This document shows, piece by piece, positions 1 through 6,014 of a stretch of 8,548 nucleotides of DNA. Source of the stretch: JAABVY01 sp964496505. Lineage in GTDB: Bacteria > Zixibacteria > MSB-5A5 > JAABVY01. The stretch covers positions 1-8,548 of the forward strand of contig CAZBZV010000100.1 in NCBI GenBank assembly GCA_964496505.1, in the 5' to 3' direction. The notes under the pieces are model-generated. The model was given only the letters and a program-made list of their open reading frames with translations, was not told where the DNA came from and made no database searches. The position numbers and the translations under genes were made by a program. The first letter of the stretch is position 1; every line of letters starts with the position of its first letter.

Positions 1-231
1 CGCCGCCAGATGATATATTGCATCCACATTGTAAATCTGCATAACGCGTGTTATATGATGCGGATCGAGACAATCCAGAAACTCAAACGGCCCGGCATCG
101 CGCAACTGCACATCGCTGGGCAGCCGTATATCGGTTGCAATAACATTCTCATCCCCGTACCGCTCCCTGAGACTCATCACAAGCTCAGAGCCAATCTGTC
201 CCAGCGCACCGGTCACCAGAATTCTCTTCAT
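1..231 (-). CDS. L-threonine 3-dehydrogenase, SDR (epimerase-like) type, N-terminal part
   Basis: The first 77 codons are present; the gene runs off the left edge. The ATG at 231-229 follows a perfect SD (GAGGTGAT, complement of 238-245). The protein begins MKRILVTGALGQIGSEL, a Rossmann NAD-binding loop (TGALGQIG, GxxGxxG), then the acidic end of strand beta-2 (IATDIR) that selects NAD, and at the edge YHLAA, the usual end of strand beta-4 in extended SDRs. The stretch GPFEFLDCLD matches what I recall of the SDR-type threonine dehydrogenases, which oxidise L-threonine to 2-amino-3-ketobutyrate in the cytoplasm; this separates it from general sugar epimerases. The catalytic YxxxK lies outside the window. 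A sugar-nucleotide epimerase remains a weaker alternative. It is transcribed divergently from the oligoendopeptidase gene. Confidence 0.82.
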   Translation of the reverse strand, partial: MKRILVTGALGQIGSELVMSLRERYGDENVIATDIRLPSDVQLRDAGPFEFLDCLDPHHITRVMQIYNVDAIYHLAA

Positions 232-237
232 ATCAGG

Positions 238-245
238 ATCACCTC
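238..245 (-). promoter_or_regulatory. Shine-Dalgarno site of the threonine dehydrogenase gene
   Basis: Read on the minus strand this is GAGGTGAT, fully complementary to the anti-SD end of 16S rRNA, six bases before the ATG. It fixes the start of the left-edge gene. Confidence 0.85.
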
Positions 246-274
246 AAACTTTCGTTTACAATCATGTTTGCCCA

Positions 275-303
275 AATATAGCAATTTATGGATCAAATTT
301 CAA
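275..303 (-). promoter_or_regulatory. Sigma-70 type promoter for the left-edge dehydrogenase gene
   Basis: On the minus strand TTGAAA (303-298) is followed after 17 bases by TATATT (280-275). Each box is one base off consensus and the spacing is ideal. Transcription would start near 268, giving a leader of about 37 bases that contains the SD. I inferred this by eye. Confidence 0.55.
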
Positions 304-309
304 ATCCCA

Positions 310-448
310 TTGAATTTCCGACGAATCAAGATAGCATTTTGCGGCCCATTCGGAAACATTTTTCGTCATTTTTTATTGTATACAGAATAAATTGCGATAT
401 AAATACAGAATCATTATGATTCAGGATTTGGCTTGAAAATCCGACGAA
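310..448 (+). repeat. Two copies of a 16-nt motif TTGAANNTCCGACGAA in the divergent control region
   Basis: Copies lie at 310-325 and 433-448, identical at 14 of 16 positions. The first sits just upstream of the -35 box of the left-edge dehydrogenase promoter. The second starts with TTGAAA, which could be the -35 box for the oligoendopeptidase gene (TTTATT at 456-461, 17 bases on, is a weak -10). The arrangement could let one regulator control both divergent genes. Chance is not excluded, because only the nine-base core TCCGACGAA is strongly informative. Confidence 0.4.
408..422. promoter_or_regulatory. 15-bp perfect palindrome, possible operator
   Basis: GAATCAT-T-ATGATTC is a perfect inverted repeat of 7 bp arms around one base. 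It lies about 75 bases upstream of the oligoendopeptidase start and just before the second copy of the 16-nt repeat. The size and symmetry fit a dimeric DNA-binding regulator. The rest of 232-497 is AT-rich and shows no further gene. Confidence 0.35.
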
Positions 449-497
449 ATTTTCCTTTATTCACTGCAATAATTTATATAGCAGAAAGGATGTTATC

Positions 498-2309
498 ATG
501 GGCTCGGCTGACACCAAAAATATTCCACAGAGATCGGATATCGAGGACAAATATAAATGGGATCTTTCGGATTTGTATGAATCCGATGAGGCCTGGGAAG
601 AAGATTTCAATAAAGTTCAGGAGATGCTTACAAAGGCCAAGGGCTTCACCGGCAGGCTGGCCGAATCACCACAGGTGCTGTTCGATTGTTTGAAGCTCAG
701 AACCGATATCTCAAAAATCTGTGACAACCTTCATTTTTATGCAAGACGTAACGCCGACCTCGACCATAGGGTATCCAAATACCAGTCCATGACCGACAAA
801 GCGGCTATGCTTATATCCCAGGCCGGCGCAGCCTTTTCGTTTGTCGAGCCCGAGCTTCTGCAGATAGAGGACAACCGTTTAAAAGAAATGGCCTCTGAAT
901 TTCCGGACAAAAACCTCTACGACTTCTACATCAAGGAACTGATCAGGTCGCGCGAACATATCCGTTCAGCCGAAATCGAGGAACTTCTGGCACAGTCGAT
1001 TCTCGTTGCGCGCGGCCCTGCCAATGTTTTCACTATGCTCAATGACGCCGATATTACTTATCCCAGCATAAAGGATGAAGACGGCAATGAGGTACAGATT
1101 ACCAAACAGCGTTATGCCAAATTTATGGAAGCGCCAGACCAGAGAGTACGCAAGGATGCACACGAGGCGCTATTCTCTTCATACGAAAGCCATGTCAATA
1201 CAATCAGCGCATCGCTTTCAGCTTCGATAAATACCGACATCTTCTATTCCCGCGCCCGGCGGTATGAAAGCAGCCTGCATCAGGCGCTGGATGCTATCAA
1301 TGTTCCGGTCGAGGTTTATCATTCGCTCCTTGATACGACCGAAAAAAATCTGGAAGGTCTGCACAAATGGATGGAAATTCGCAGAAAAATCCTGAAGCTC
1401 GATAAACTCTATCCCTATGATCTGATGTGCCCCCTCTTTCCCGAGGAAAATTATGAAGTCAGCTACGAAGATGCCATGAAAGAGGTTACCCAGGCCATCG
1501 AAACTCTGGGCGAGGACTACACCAGGAACCTGAAAAATGCCTTTGAAAGCAACTGGGTAGATGTTTACGAGACCCAGGGCAAGGCCAGCGGCGCTTACAG
1601 CTCATCCAACTATTCCACACATCCGGTGGTGTTGATGAATTACAATGACACAATCGATAATATGTTCACGCTGGCTCATGAGATGGGACATTGCATGCAC
1701 AGCTTCTACTCCAACAAGAATCAGCCCTATCCCAAAGCACAGTATACGATTTTTGTGGCGGAGGTAGCCTCAACATTGAACGAGGGCCTGCTTCTTCAGC
1801 ACCTGTTGAAGAAGGTCACGGATGACAAAAAGAAGCTTTTCCTCTTAAATCAGCATATCGACAACACCTTTGGCACATATTTCAATCAGGTCCTGTATGC
1901 CCGCTTCGAGTTGATGATTCATGAGACAGTCGAACGGGGCGAGGCCCTGTCGCCGGATTTGATGAATGAGATGTGGGATGCGCTGACACGGAAATATTAC
2001 GGCGAAGCGTTGACAATGGATAAGTATACCAAATACAAATGGGCTCGTATTCCGCATTTTTACTACACTTATTATGTTTACCAGTACTCGACTTCCTATG
2101 CCGCCTCACAGGCAATACTCGACAAGTTCCTGAAAGGCGAGGAGGGAATAGTGGATAAGTATCTACAGCTGTTATCCTCAGGCGGCAGCGATTATCCGAT
2201 TAATCAGCTCAAAACCTGTGGAGTGGATATGACCACCCCGGAACCGTTTGAAGCAACTCTCAAGCTTTTCGAGAAGCAGATTAACGAAGTAGAGAAGCTG
2301 GCGCTGTAG
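498..2309 (+). CDS. pepF: Oligoendopeptidase F, M3B family zinc metallopeptidase
   Basis: The 603-aa protein has the usual full length of the M3B family. The zinc site is visible: HEMGH at residues 394-398 (His394 and His398 ligands, Glu395 catalytic), with the third ligand Glu422 in AEVASTLNE, 24 residues later as expected. The tyrosine-rich C-terminal segment HFYYTYYVYQYST (520-532) is the family's substrate-binding signature. The N-terminal half is the helical PepF lid region. No signal peptide or membrane segment is present, so it should act in the cytoplasm, cutting short peptides during protein turnover or nutrient peptide use. The ATG at 498 is preceded by AGAAAGGA. A thioredoxin gene follows after 17 bases, probably in the same transcript. 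All catalytic residues are intact. Confidence 0.95.
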   Translation: MGSADTKNIPQRSDIEDKYKWDLSDLYESDEAWEEDFNKVQEMLTKAKGFTGRLAESPQVLFDCLKLRTDISKICDNLHFYARRNADLDHRVSKYQSMTDKAAMLISQAGAAFSFVEPELLQIEDNRLKEMASEFPDKNLYDFYIKELIRSREHIRSAEIEELLAQSILVARGPANVFTMLNDADITYPSIKDEDGNEVQITKQRYAKFMEAPDQRVRKDAHEALFSSYESHVNTISASLSASINTDIFYSRARRYESSLHQALDAINVPVEVYHSLLDTTEKNLEGLHKWMEIRRKILKLDKLYPYDLMCPLFPEENYEVSYEDAMKEVTQAIETLGEDYTRNLKNAFESNWVDVYETQGKASGAYSSSNYSTHPVVLMNYNDTIDNMFTLAHEMGHCMHSFYSNKNQPYPKAQYTIFVAEVASTLNEGLLLQHLLKKVTDDKKKLFLLNQHIDNTFGTYFNQVLYARFELMIHETVERGEALSPDLMNEMWDALTRKYYGEALTMDKYTKYKWARIPHFYYTYYVYQYSTSYAASQAILDKFLKGEEGIVDKYLQLLSSGGSDYPINQLKTCGVDMTTPEPFEATLKLFEKQINEVEKLAL

Positions 2310-2326
2310 ATGAATAAGGAGAGATC

Positions 2327-2692
2327 ATGGGATTTCTAAGCAAACTGTTTAACAGGGAGCCGAAACCGGGTAAGCCGCAGGAAGTAAGCGATGCCGATTT
2401 CGAACAGAAAGTTCTTGCTCCGGATACTCCGGCAGTGGTGGATTTCTGGTCGTCCAAATGCGCTCCCTGTCAGGTCATGGCCGGTCTTATAAATGAGCTG
2501 GGGCCGGATTATGCGGGAGAGATCAATTTTTTCAAGCTGAATGTTGATTATAATCCGCAGGCGGCAACTCAATATCAGGTACGAAGCGTACCCACATTAA
2601 TGCTTTTTAAGAACCATCGCCCCGCAGAAAGAATTGTCGGGCTTATACAGTTAAATCCACTCAAGGAAAAACTCGATAAGCTGGCCAAATAG
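2327..2692 (+). CDS. Thioredoxin-fold protein with CAPC active site
   Basis: The 121-aa protein has one thioredoxin domain (about residues 18-120) behind a short basic, amphipathic N-terminal extension. The redox site is WSSKCAPCQ (Cys45, Cys48), instead of the classical WCGPC; the tryptophan is displaced by two inserted or altered residues. Pro89 in SVPTL is the conserved cis-proline facing the dithiol, and PAVVDFW is the central beta strand. There is no signal peptide, so a cytoplasmic thiol-disulfide reductase is expected, reduced by a thioredoxin reductase not in the window. The SD AAGGAGA at 2316-2322 supports the ATG. The gene starts 17 bases after the peptidase stop, so co-transcription is likely, although a direct partnership is not shown. 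Confidence 0.88.
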   Translation: MGFLSKLFNREPKPGKPQEVSDADFEQKVLAPDTPAVVDFWSSKCAPCQVMAGLINELGPDYAGEINFFKLNVDYNPQAATQYQVRSVPTLMLFKNHRPAERIVGLIQLNPLKEKLDKLAK

Positions 2693-2740
2693 TATTTTTG
2701 ATATTTTTCAGCTTTTTTAGGGGCAAATCAGGGTATATCT

Positions 2741-2770
2741 AAATAATATACAAAATTTATATTATTTTTT
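2741..2770 (+). terminator. AT-only hairpin with T-run after the thioredoxin gene
   Basis: AAATAATATA (2741-2750) pairs perfectly with TATATTATTT (2758-2767) over 10 bp with a 7-base loop, and the right arm runs into six Ts (2765-2770). It sits about 50 bases after the thioredoxin stop. The stem holds no G-C pair, so as an intrinsic terminator it would be weak; it could instead be an AT-rich promoter upstream element. Confidence 0.35.
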
Positions 2771-2795
2771 GGAGCTTTTGTCCGACCTTTTGTAT

Positions 2796-2801
2796 TATAA
2801 T
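2796..2801 (+). promoter_or_regulatory. Consensus -10 box for the YHS-domain gene
   Basis: TATAAT lies 48 bases before the ATG at 2850. No good -35 is found at 16-18 bases (AGCTTT at 17), so an activator may be needed. The predicted leader carries AAGGAG at 2839-2844. The -10 suggests the YHS gene is transcribed apart from the peptidase-thioredoxin pair. Confidence 0.45.
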
Positions 2802-2849
2802 AGTATGAAAACACTGTGAGCCCCATTCTCTCGATTCTAAGGAGCACAT

Positions 2850-3320
2850 ATGTCAAAAAGGAGCCTAATTAGCATCATCTCAATTTTTATGTTCATTCTG
2901 GGGGGTAATCTGTTTGCGGACGATTCCAAGGACAAAGACAGGGCATCTCTGCCGAAAGGACTCAAATATCAGGAAGTCTGCCCGGTCACCGGCGGTAAAA
3001 TAAACAAAGACTACCACCTTGATATACAGGGGCATAGAGTCTATTTTAGCTGCGAGGAATGCATCGATTCAATGAAGGCCGATCCGGAGAAATATTTCAA
3101 AAAGGCCGGTGAGGAGGGCATAGTTTTCGAGAGCATTATTGAGACCTGTCCCTTTACCGGAGAAGAAATAGACAAAAGCGTTTTCACCTATTATAACGGA
3201 AGACTCCTTTATCTCTGCAGCAAGGAAGGCCGTGAGCTTTTTATCGATGACCGTGAAGCTTATTTCAAAATGCTCGATGAGCACATGAAGACGGAAGCTT
3301 CCAAAAAGGCTCAAAAGTAA
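2850..3320 (+). CDS. Exported protein with two tandem YHS/TRASH-like metal-binding modules
   Basis: The 156-aa protein starts with a signal peptide (basic SKR, hydrophobic core at residues 6-19, likely cut after NLFA at 23), so it should act in the periplasm or be exported. Two related modules follow. Module 1 (about 44-83) has CPVTG, then GHRVYFSCEEC and DPEKYF: cysteines 44, 68 and 71. Module 2 (about 100-139) has CPFTG, then NGRLLYLCSKEG and DREAYF: cysteines 100 and 123 only, with the second cysteine of the pair replaced by Gly127. This CP(V/M)xG...YFxCxxC pattern is that of YHS/TRASH modules, which bind transition metals such as copper in sensors and P-type ATPases. A role in metal binding or delivery is inferred; the metal is unknown. 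The start has a strong SD (AAGGAG). Confidence 0.75.
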   Translation: MSKRSLISIISIFMFILGGNLFADDSKDKDRASLPKGLKYQEVCPVTGGKINKDYHLDIQGHRVYFSCEECIDSMKADPEKYFKKAGEEGIVFESIIETCPFTGEEIDKSVFTYYNGRLLYLCSKEGRELFIDDREAYFKMLDEHMKTEASKKAQK

Positions 3321-3349
3321 ATGTAATAAAGATTTCGTGTATTGCGGAA

Positions 3350-4726
3350 TTAAGTAGTATATTTTTCTTTTAAGTATTCAATTGCCAGGGGTGAAACGGC
3401 AATTCGGTATTTACCGCCCTTGGTAAATGGTATTCCCTCAGCGTACTCAACTGTGATTTTAAATCTTCCCAGAAGCGCCTTTTCGAAGGCCCTTACCAGA
3501 AAAGATTCATCAACGGATCTATCATAAGTTTCAAGCGGTACTATGCGCAAAATAAGTCTATCTATCTCCACCTGTTCCAGTTGATACTGCTTTATCTTGT
3601 TGTGCTTTAGGCTATCCAGCTCCGGGGGAATATAAGGCGCCATCAGACCCTCGGCGGACAACAGCAAATCCTTGCCCCTGCCGCCCTCAAGCTCCAGTGC
3701 CGGATAGTAACTTGAACTGCTCTCGTACCCCAGCCATGTGATGATATCCTGGGTATCATACCTGATCATTGGAACCACATAATTGTGCAGACTGGTGGAT
3801 ATAATCGGTACATTGCGGTCTTTTTGAGAAGCTCCCGGATCATTCTGCGGCTCCAGATGGCAGTACTCCGAGACTTCATAGAATTTACTGTCAGAATCGC
3901 CCCATGCTGCAATCGTATTTTCCCGGTTGCCGTAATACTCGAAAAATCGGGTGTTGAATGCTTTGTTGAGGATCGCACGATTATGGGTGTGGATTTTTTC
4001 TCCGTAGGTTCCGATGAGCGGAATCTCCAGAGGATTATATTTATTTTCAATTATATAGTCGGCCAGTATGGCCAGGACTGTGGGATGCCCCCAGATCATT
4101 TTCGGCCTGTACCTGTCGATAAGTTCAACTACTTTTTCTGACTTTCCGGAAATGATGTAATGAATATTGGCGACAATCCTGTTGGTTATCCGGTCATGGT
4201 CATATAAAGGGGAGTCATCATCCCGGCAAAAGCATTCACCTGTCAGGCTAAGCATGCGATCCCCGAATTTAAAACCGTATTTGTGGTAAATCCGCCACAG
4301 GACAGCATTACGAAAATCCTCCTGAAATTGGCTGCGATACAGGGCGGTTACAAATCCGGTAGTGCCGGAGGTTTCTGTCCTTATCGGATCGTATGAGGCA
4401 AATCGCTCCGCCTTCATATTTTCCAGATTATCACGTAATATTCGTTTGGTTAAAACAGGCAGCCTGGAAAAGTCCTGTAAGCTTTTGATATCTTCCGAGC
4501 ATATATCTTCTTTCCGAAAGAGATCTCTATAATACAGTACGTTTTTCTCGGCATGCCGTACCAGAGCCTGGAGCTTTTTTAACTTATAATCCTGCAGTCT
4601 TTCGCGATCCCATTTGCCGCTCTTTTCCAGGAAATCATATATTTCCCTGAAATTGCGGCCGTAGAAGATCGGCAGAGGAAGATAACGATGGATATAGTCT
4701 TTGACAGACCGGAAAACGGAAGCCAT
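3350..4726 (-). CDS. PaaK/CapK-family adenylate-forming enzyme
   Basis: From the ATG at 4726 the protein has 458 aa, typical of phenylacetate-CoA ligase/CapK relatives. Visible ANL-superfamily motifs are the ATP loop TSGTTG (119-124), YGNRE (265-269) in place of the usual YGxxE, RYDTQD (322-327), whose Asp should hold the ribose of AMP, GGRGKD (348-353) at the hinge to the small domain, and a C-terminal GKYR with the Lys expected for adenylation. It should activate a carboxylic acid as acyl-AMP, and perhaps acyl-CoA; the substrate cannot be read. CapK members occur in capsule and exopolysaccharide loci, and the divergent neighbour is a FemAB-like acyltransferase. An in-frame GTG at 4756 would add 10 residues but has no SD, whereas AAGGAG and AGGA precede the ATG. 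It converges on the YHS gene with a 29-base gap and no obvious terminator. Confidence 0.82.
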   Translation of the reverse strand: MASVFRSVKDYIHRYLPLPIFYGRNFREIYDFLEKSGKWDRERLQDYKLKKLQALVRHAEKNVLYYRDLFRKEDICSEDIKSLQDFSRLPVLTKRILRDNLENMKAERFASYDPIRTETSGTTGFVTALYRSQFQEDFRNAVLWRIYHKYGFKFGDRMLSLTGECFCRDDDSPLYDHDRITNRIVANIHYIISGKSEKVVELIDRYRPKMIWGHPTVLAILADYIIENKYNPLEIPLIGTYGEKIHTHNRAILNKAFNTRFFEYYGNRENTIAAWGDSDSKFYEVSEYCHLEPQNDPGASQKDRNVPIISTSLHNYVVPMIRYDTQDIITWLGYESSSSYYPALELEGGRGKDLLLSAEGLMAPYIPPELDSLKHNKIKQYQLEQVEIDRLILRIVPLETYDRSVDESFLVRAFEKALLGRFKITVEYAEGIPFTKGGKYRIAVSPLAIEYLKEKYTT

Positions 4727-4766
4727 AATCCTAAAACCGCTCCTTAAAAATTCCACTATTTTTTAC

Positions 4767-4785
4767 GCGCCAGATCAAAAGGCGC
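4767..4785. repeat. Short GC-rich inverted repeat upstream of the CapK-like gene
   Basis: GCGCC (4767-4771) and GGCGC (4781-4785) are inverted around nine bases, in an otherwise AT-rich divergent spacer. A second small inverted repeat, GGCCG/CGGCC, lies at 4824-4838. Neither is followed by a T-run on either strand, so they are not terminators; they could be leader hairpins or operator sites for the minus-strand gene. I found no convincing promoter for that gene. Confidence 0.25.
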
Positions 4786-4893
4786 CATAAGGTAAAAATT
4801 GTGCCTATCATATTGAAATTATCGGCCGAATACCGGCCATGTTTTCATAATATTTCATCCCAAATAAATTCTTCCAAATATATTCTAAATAAA

Positions 4894-4922
4894 TAGACAG
4901 GCAACACCGAATTTTATAATAT
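4894..4922 (+). promoter_or_regulatory. Likely promoter of the FemAB-like acyltransferase gene
   Basis: TAGACA (4894-4899), one base off the -35 consensus, precedes TAATAT (4917-4922) by 17 bases; an overlapping perfect TATAAT (4915-4920) would give a 15-base spacer. Transcription would begin near 4925-4930. That leaves about 20 bases of leader before the TTG at 4947, but almost none before the in-frame TTG at 4935. Confidence 0.45.
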
Positions 4923-4946
4923 AAACTGCTTAGATTGAGGCGGAAA

Positions 4947-5921
4947 TTGGACCTGATTCCATTTGAATACGATATCATTCCGGACTGGCAAAGTGCGGTT
5001 GATAATATGTCCCTCTCCCCATCACCGCTGTCGGGGCCTGAATATTTTGCCACCATGCGCATCTCCTGGGGAAATACCTATATATATCGGCAAGGTGATA
5101 CGATTATCCCCCTGGCAAAAAGCCTTACAACTCATTCAAAAATCATGAGTTCTGATCTTTACACAGGCGCAAGATTTAACAGCATCCTGGGCGCAGATAA
5201 GATCGATCCGCTGGCTGTTAATTCACTGAATGAGATATGCAGGGGATGTTATATCAAGCTTCATATCCCGGAAGAAACTTATATCTCTAATGAGGATATG
5301 TTGCTGGATGCAGGTTATGTCACTGAAGATATCTATAATTACTACAAAATCTCACTGCCGGAGTCATACGAGGAGTGGTTCGAATCGCCTAAAATATGCA
5401 GGCCTAATATAATCCGGGCCAGGGTTTCGGGTTTATCTACCGCAATCGGGGGCATTGAACTTCTAGAATATTTCTATGACCTCTACATGAAATCATTTGC
5501 TCGCTGGAAAAGCAAACATCGCACAAAGCATCACCATGAGATTGAAAGATACAGGCGCATGTTCGAACTCCCGGGCAGCAAGACAAAGATCATGGTTGCA
5601 TATCTAGAGGGCCGGCCGGTGGCGGCTGCGATTTTCTGCTATTACAGAAATACAGCGGGTGCATTTGCGGCCGGGATGGATTATGAATATCAGAAATTGC
5701 GTCCGGCGGATTTTGTCCAGTCGGAAATTATCAGATTTTTGATCGCGGCAGGCGTCAAAGAATACAATATGGGCGGCCAGCTTGGCAGCAAGAGCCTGGA
5801 TATATTCAAGAAGAAGCTGGGCGCCAAAGTCTACAGGTCGTATCTTGTGGGAAGACATCGCTTTCCGCAGTTGAAGAAAATATTCGGCGGATTCCAGCCA
5901 CAGCAAAAGTCTCATTCCTGA
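4947..5921 (+). CDS. FemAB/BioF2-like GNAT-fold acyltransferase
   Basis: From the TTG at 4947 the protein has 324 aa and no signal peptide or membrane segment. The C-terminal half (about residues 214-301) fits the Acetyltransf_6/FemAB pattern: VAYLEGRPVAAAIFCYY, AAGMDYEY, a P-x-x-x-x-x-SEIIRF helix, then YNMGGQLGSKSLDIFKKKLGA, whose GG and FK(K)xxG elements are characteristic. Relatives use aminoacyl-tRNA or acyl-CoA donors to modify peptidoglycan, or occur in exopolysaccharide and PEP-CTERM loci; the acceptor here is unknown. The start was chosen because GAGG (4937-4940) sits six bases before this TTG, while the TTG at 4935, which would add MRRK, lacks an SD; the next ATG would remove about 20 residues. 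It is divergent from the CapK-like gene and 93 bases ahead of the kinase gene. Confidence 0.75.
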   Translation: MDLIPFEYDIIPDWQSAVDNMSLSPSPLSGPEYFATMRISWGNTYIYRQGDTIIPLAKSLTTHSKIMSSDLYTGARFNSILGADKIDPLAVNSLNEICRGCYIKLHIPEETYISNEDMLLDAGYVTEDIYNYYKISLPESYEEWFESPKICRPNIIRARVSGLSTAIGGIELLEYFYDLYMKSFARWKSKHRTKHHHEIERYRRMFELPGSKTKIMVAYLEGRPVAAAIFCYYRNTAGAFAAGMDYEYQKLRPADFVQSEIIRFLIAAGVKEYNMGGQLGSKSLDIFKKKLGAKVYRSYLVGRHRFPQLKKIFGGFQPQQKSHS

Positions 5922-5954
5922 TTATGTGCCCAATTATTTCGATCTTCTGAATCG

Positions 5955-5983
5955 TTTTAGCCCTAATCCTATCAAAATAAAAT
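5955..5983 (+). promoter_or_regulatory. Possible promoter of the histidine kinase gene
   Basis: TTTTAG (5955-5960) and TAAAAT (5978-5983) are 17 bases apart. The -10 is good and the -35 poor. Transcription would start near 5990, giving a leader of about 25 bases that includes the GAGGTG SD. Read-through from the acyltransferase gene is an equally good alternative, as I see no terminator in 5922-5954. Confidence 0.25.
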
Positions 5984-6001
5984 AAGAAATGCTATTAGAG
6001 C

Positions 6002-6007
6002 GAGGTG
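6002..6007 (+). promoter_or_regulatory. Shine-Dalgarno site that places the kinase start at an ATT codon
   Basis: GAGGTG is a perfect SD. Seven bases later, in the kinase frame, stands ATT (6015-6017). No ATG, GTG or TTG in that frame occurs between the upstream stop (TAA, 5964-5966) and 6123. GTG codons overlapping the SD lie in other frames and meet stops within a few codons. Confidence 0.55.
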
Positions 6008-6014
6008 TGCTGAG

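Noticed and set aside
10..390. Long plus-strand open frame at the left edge
   Set aside because: It lies antisense to a clear SDR gene and reads through its promoter; its translation shows no family features.
430..446. Sigma-54 promoter upstream of pepF (TTGGC)
   Set aside because: No TTGC follows at the required spacing.
3321..3349. Terminator between the convergent YHS and CapK-like genes
   Set aside because: The 29-base gap has no stem with a T-run on either strand.
3785..4141. Plus-strand open frame within the CapK-like gene
   Set aside because: It is antisense to conserved motifs of the adenylating enzyme and has no features of its own.
5604..5915. Minus-strand open frame opposite the acyltransferase gene
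   Set aside because: It has no SD or recognisable motif, and the plus-strand gene explains the coding signal.
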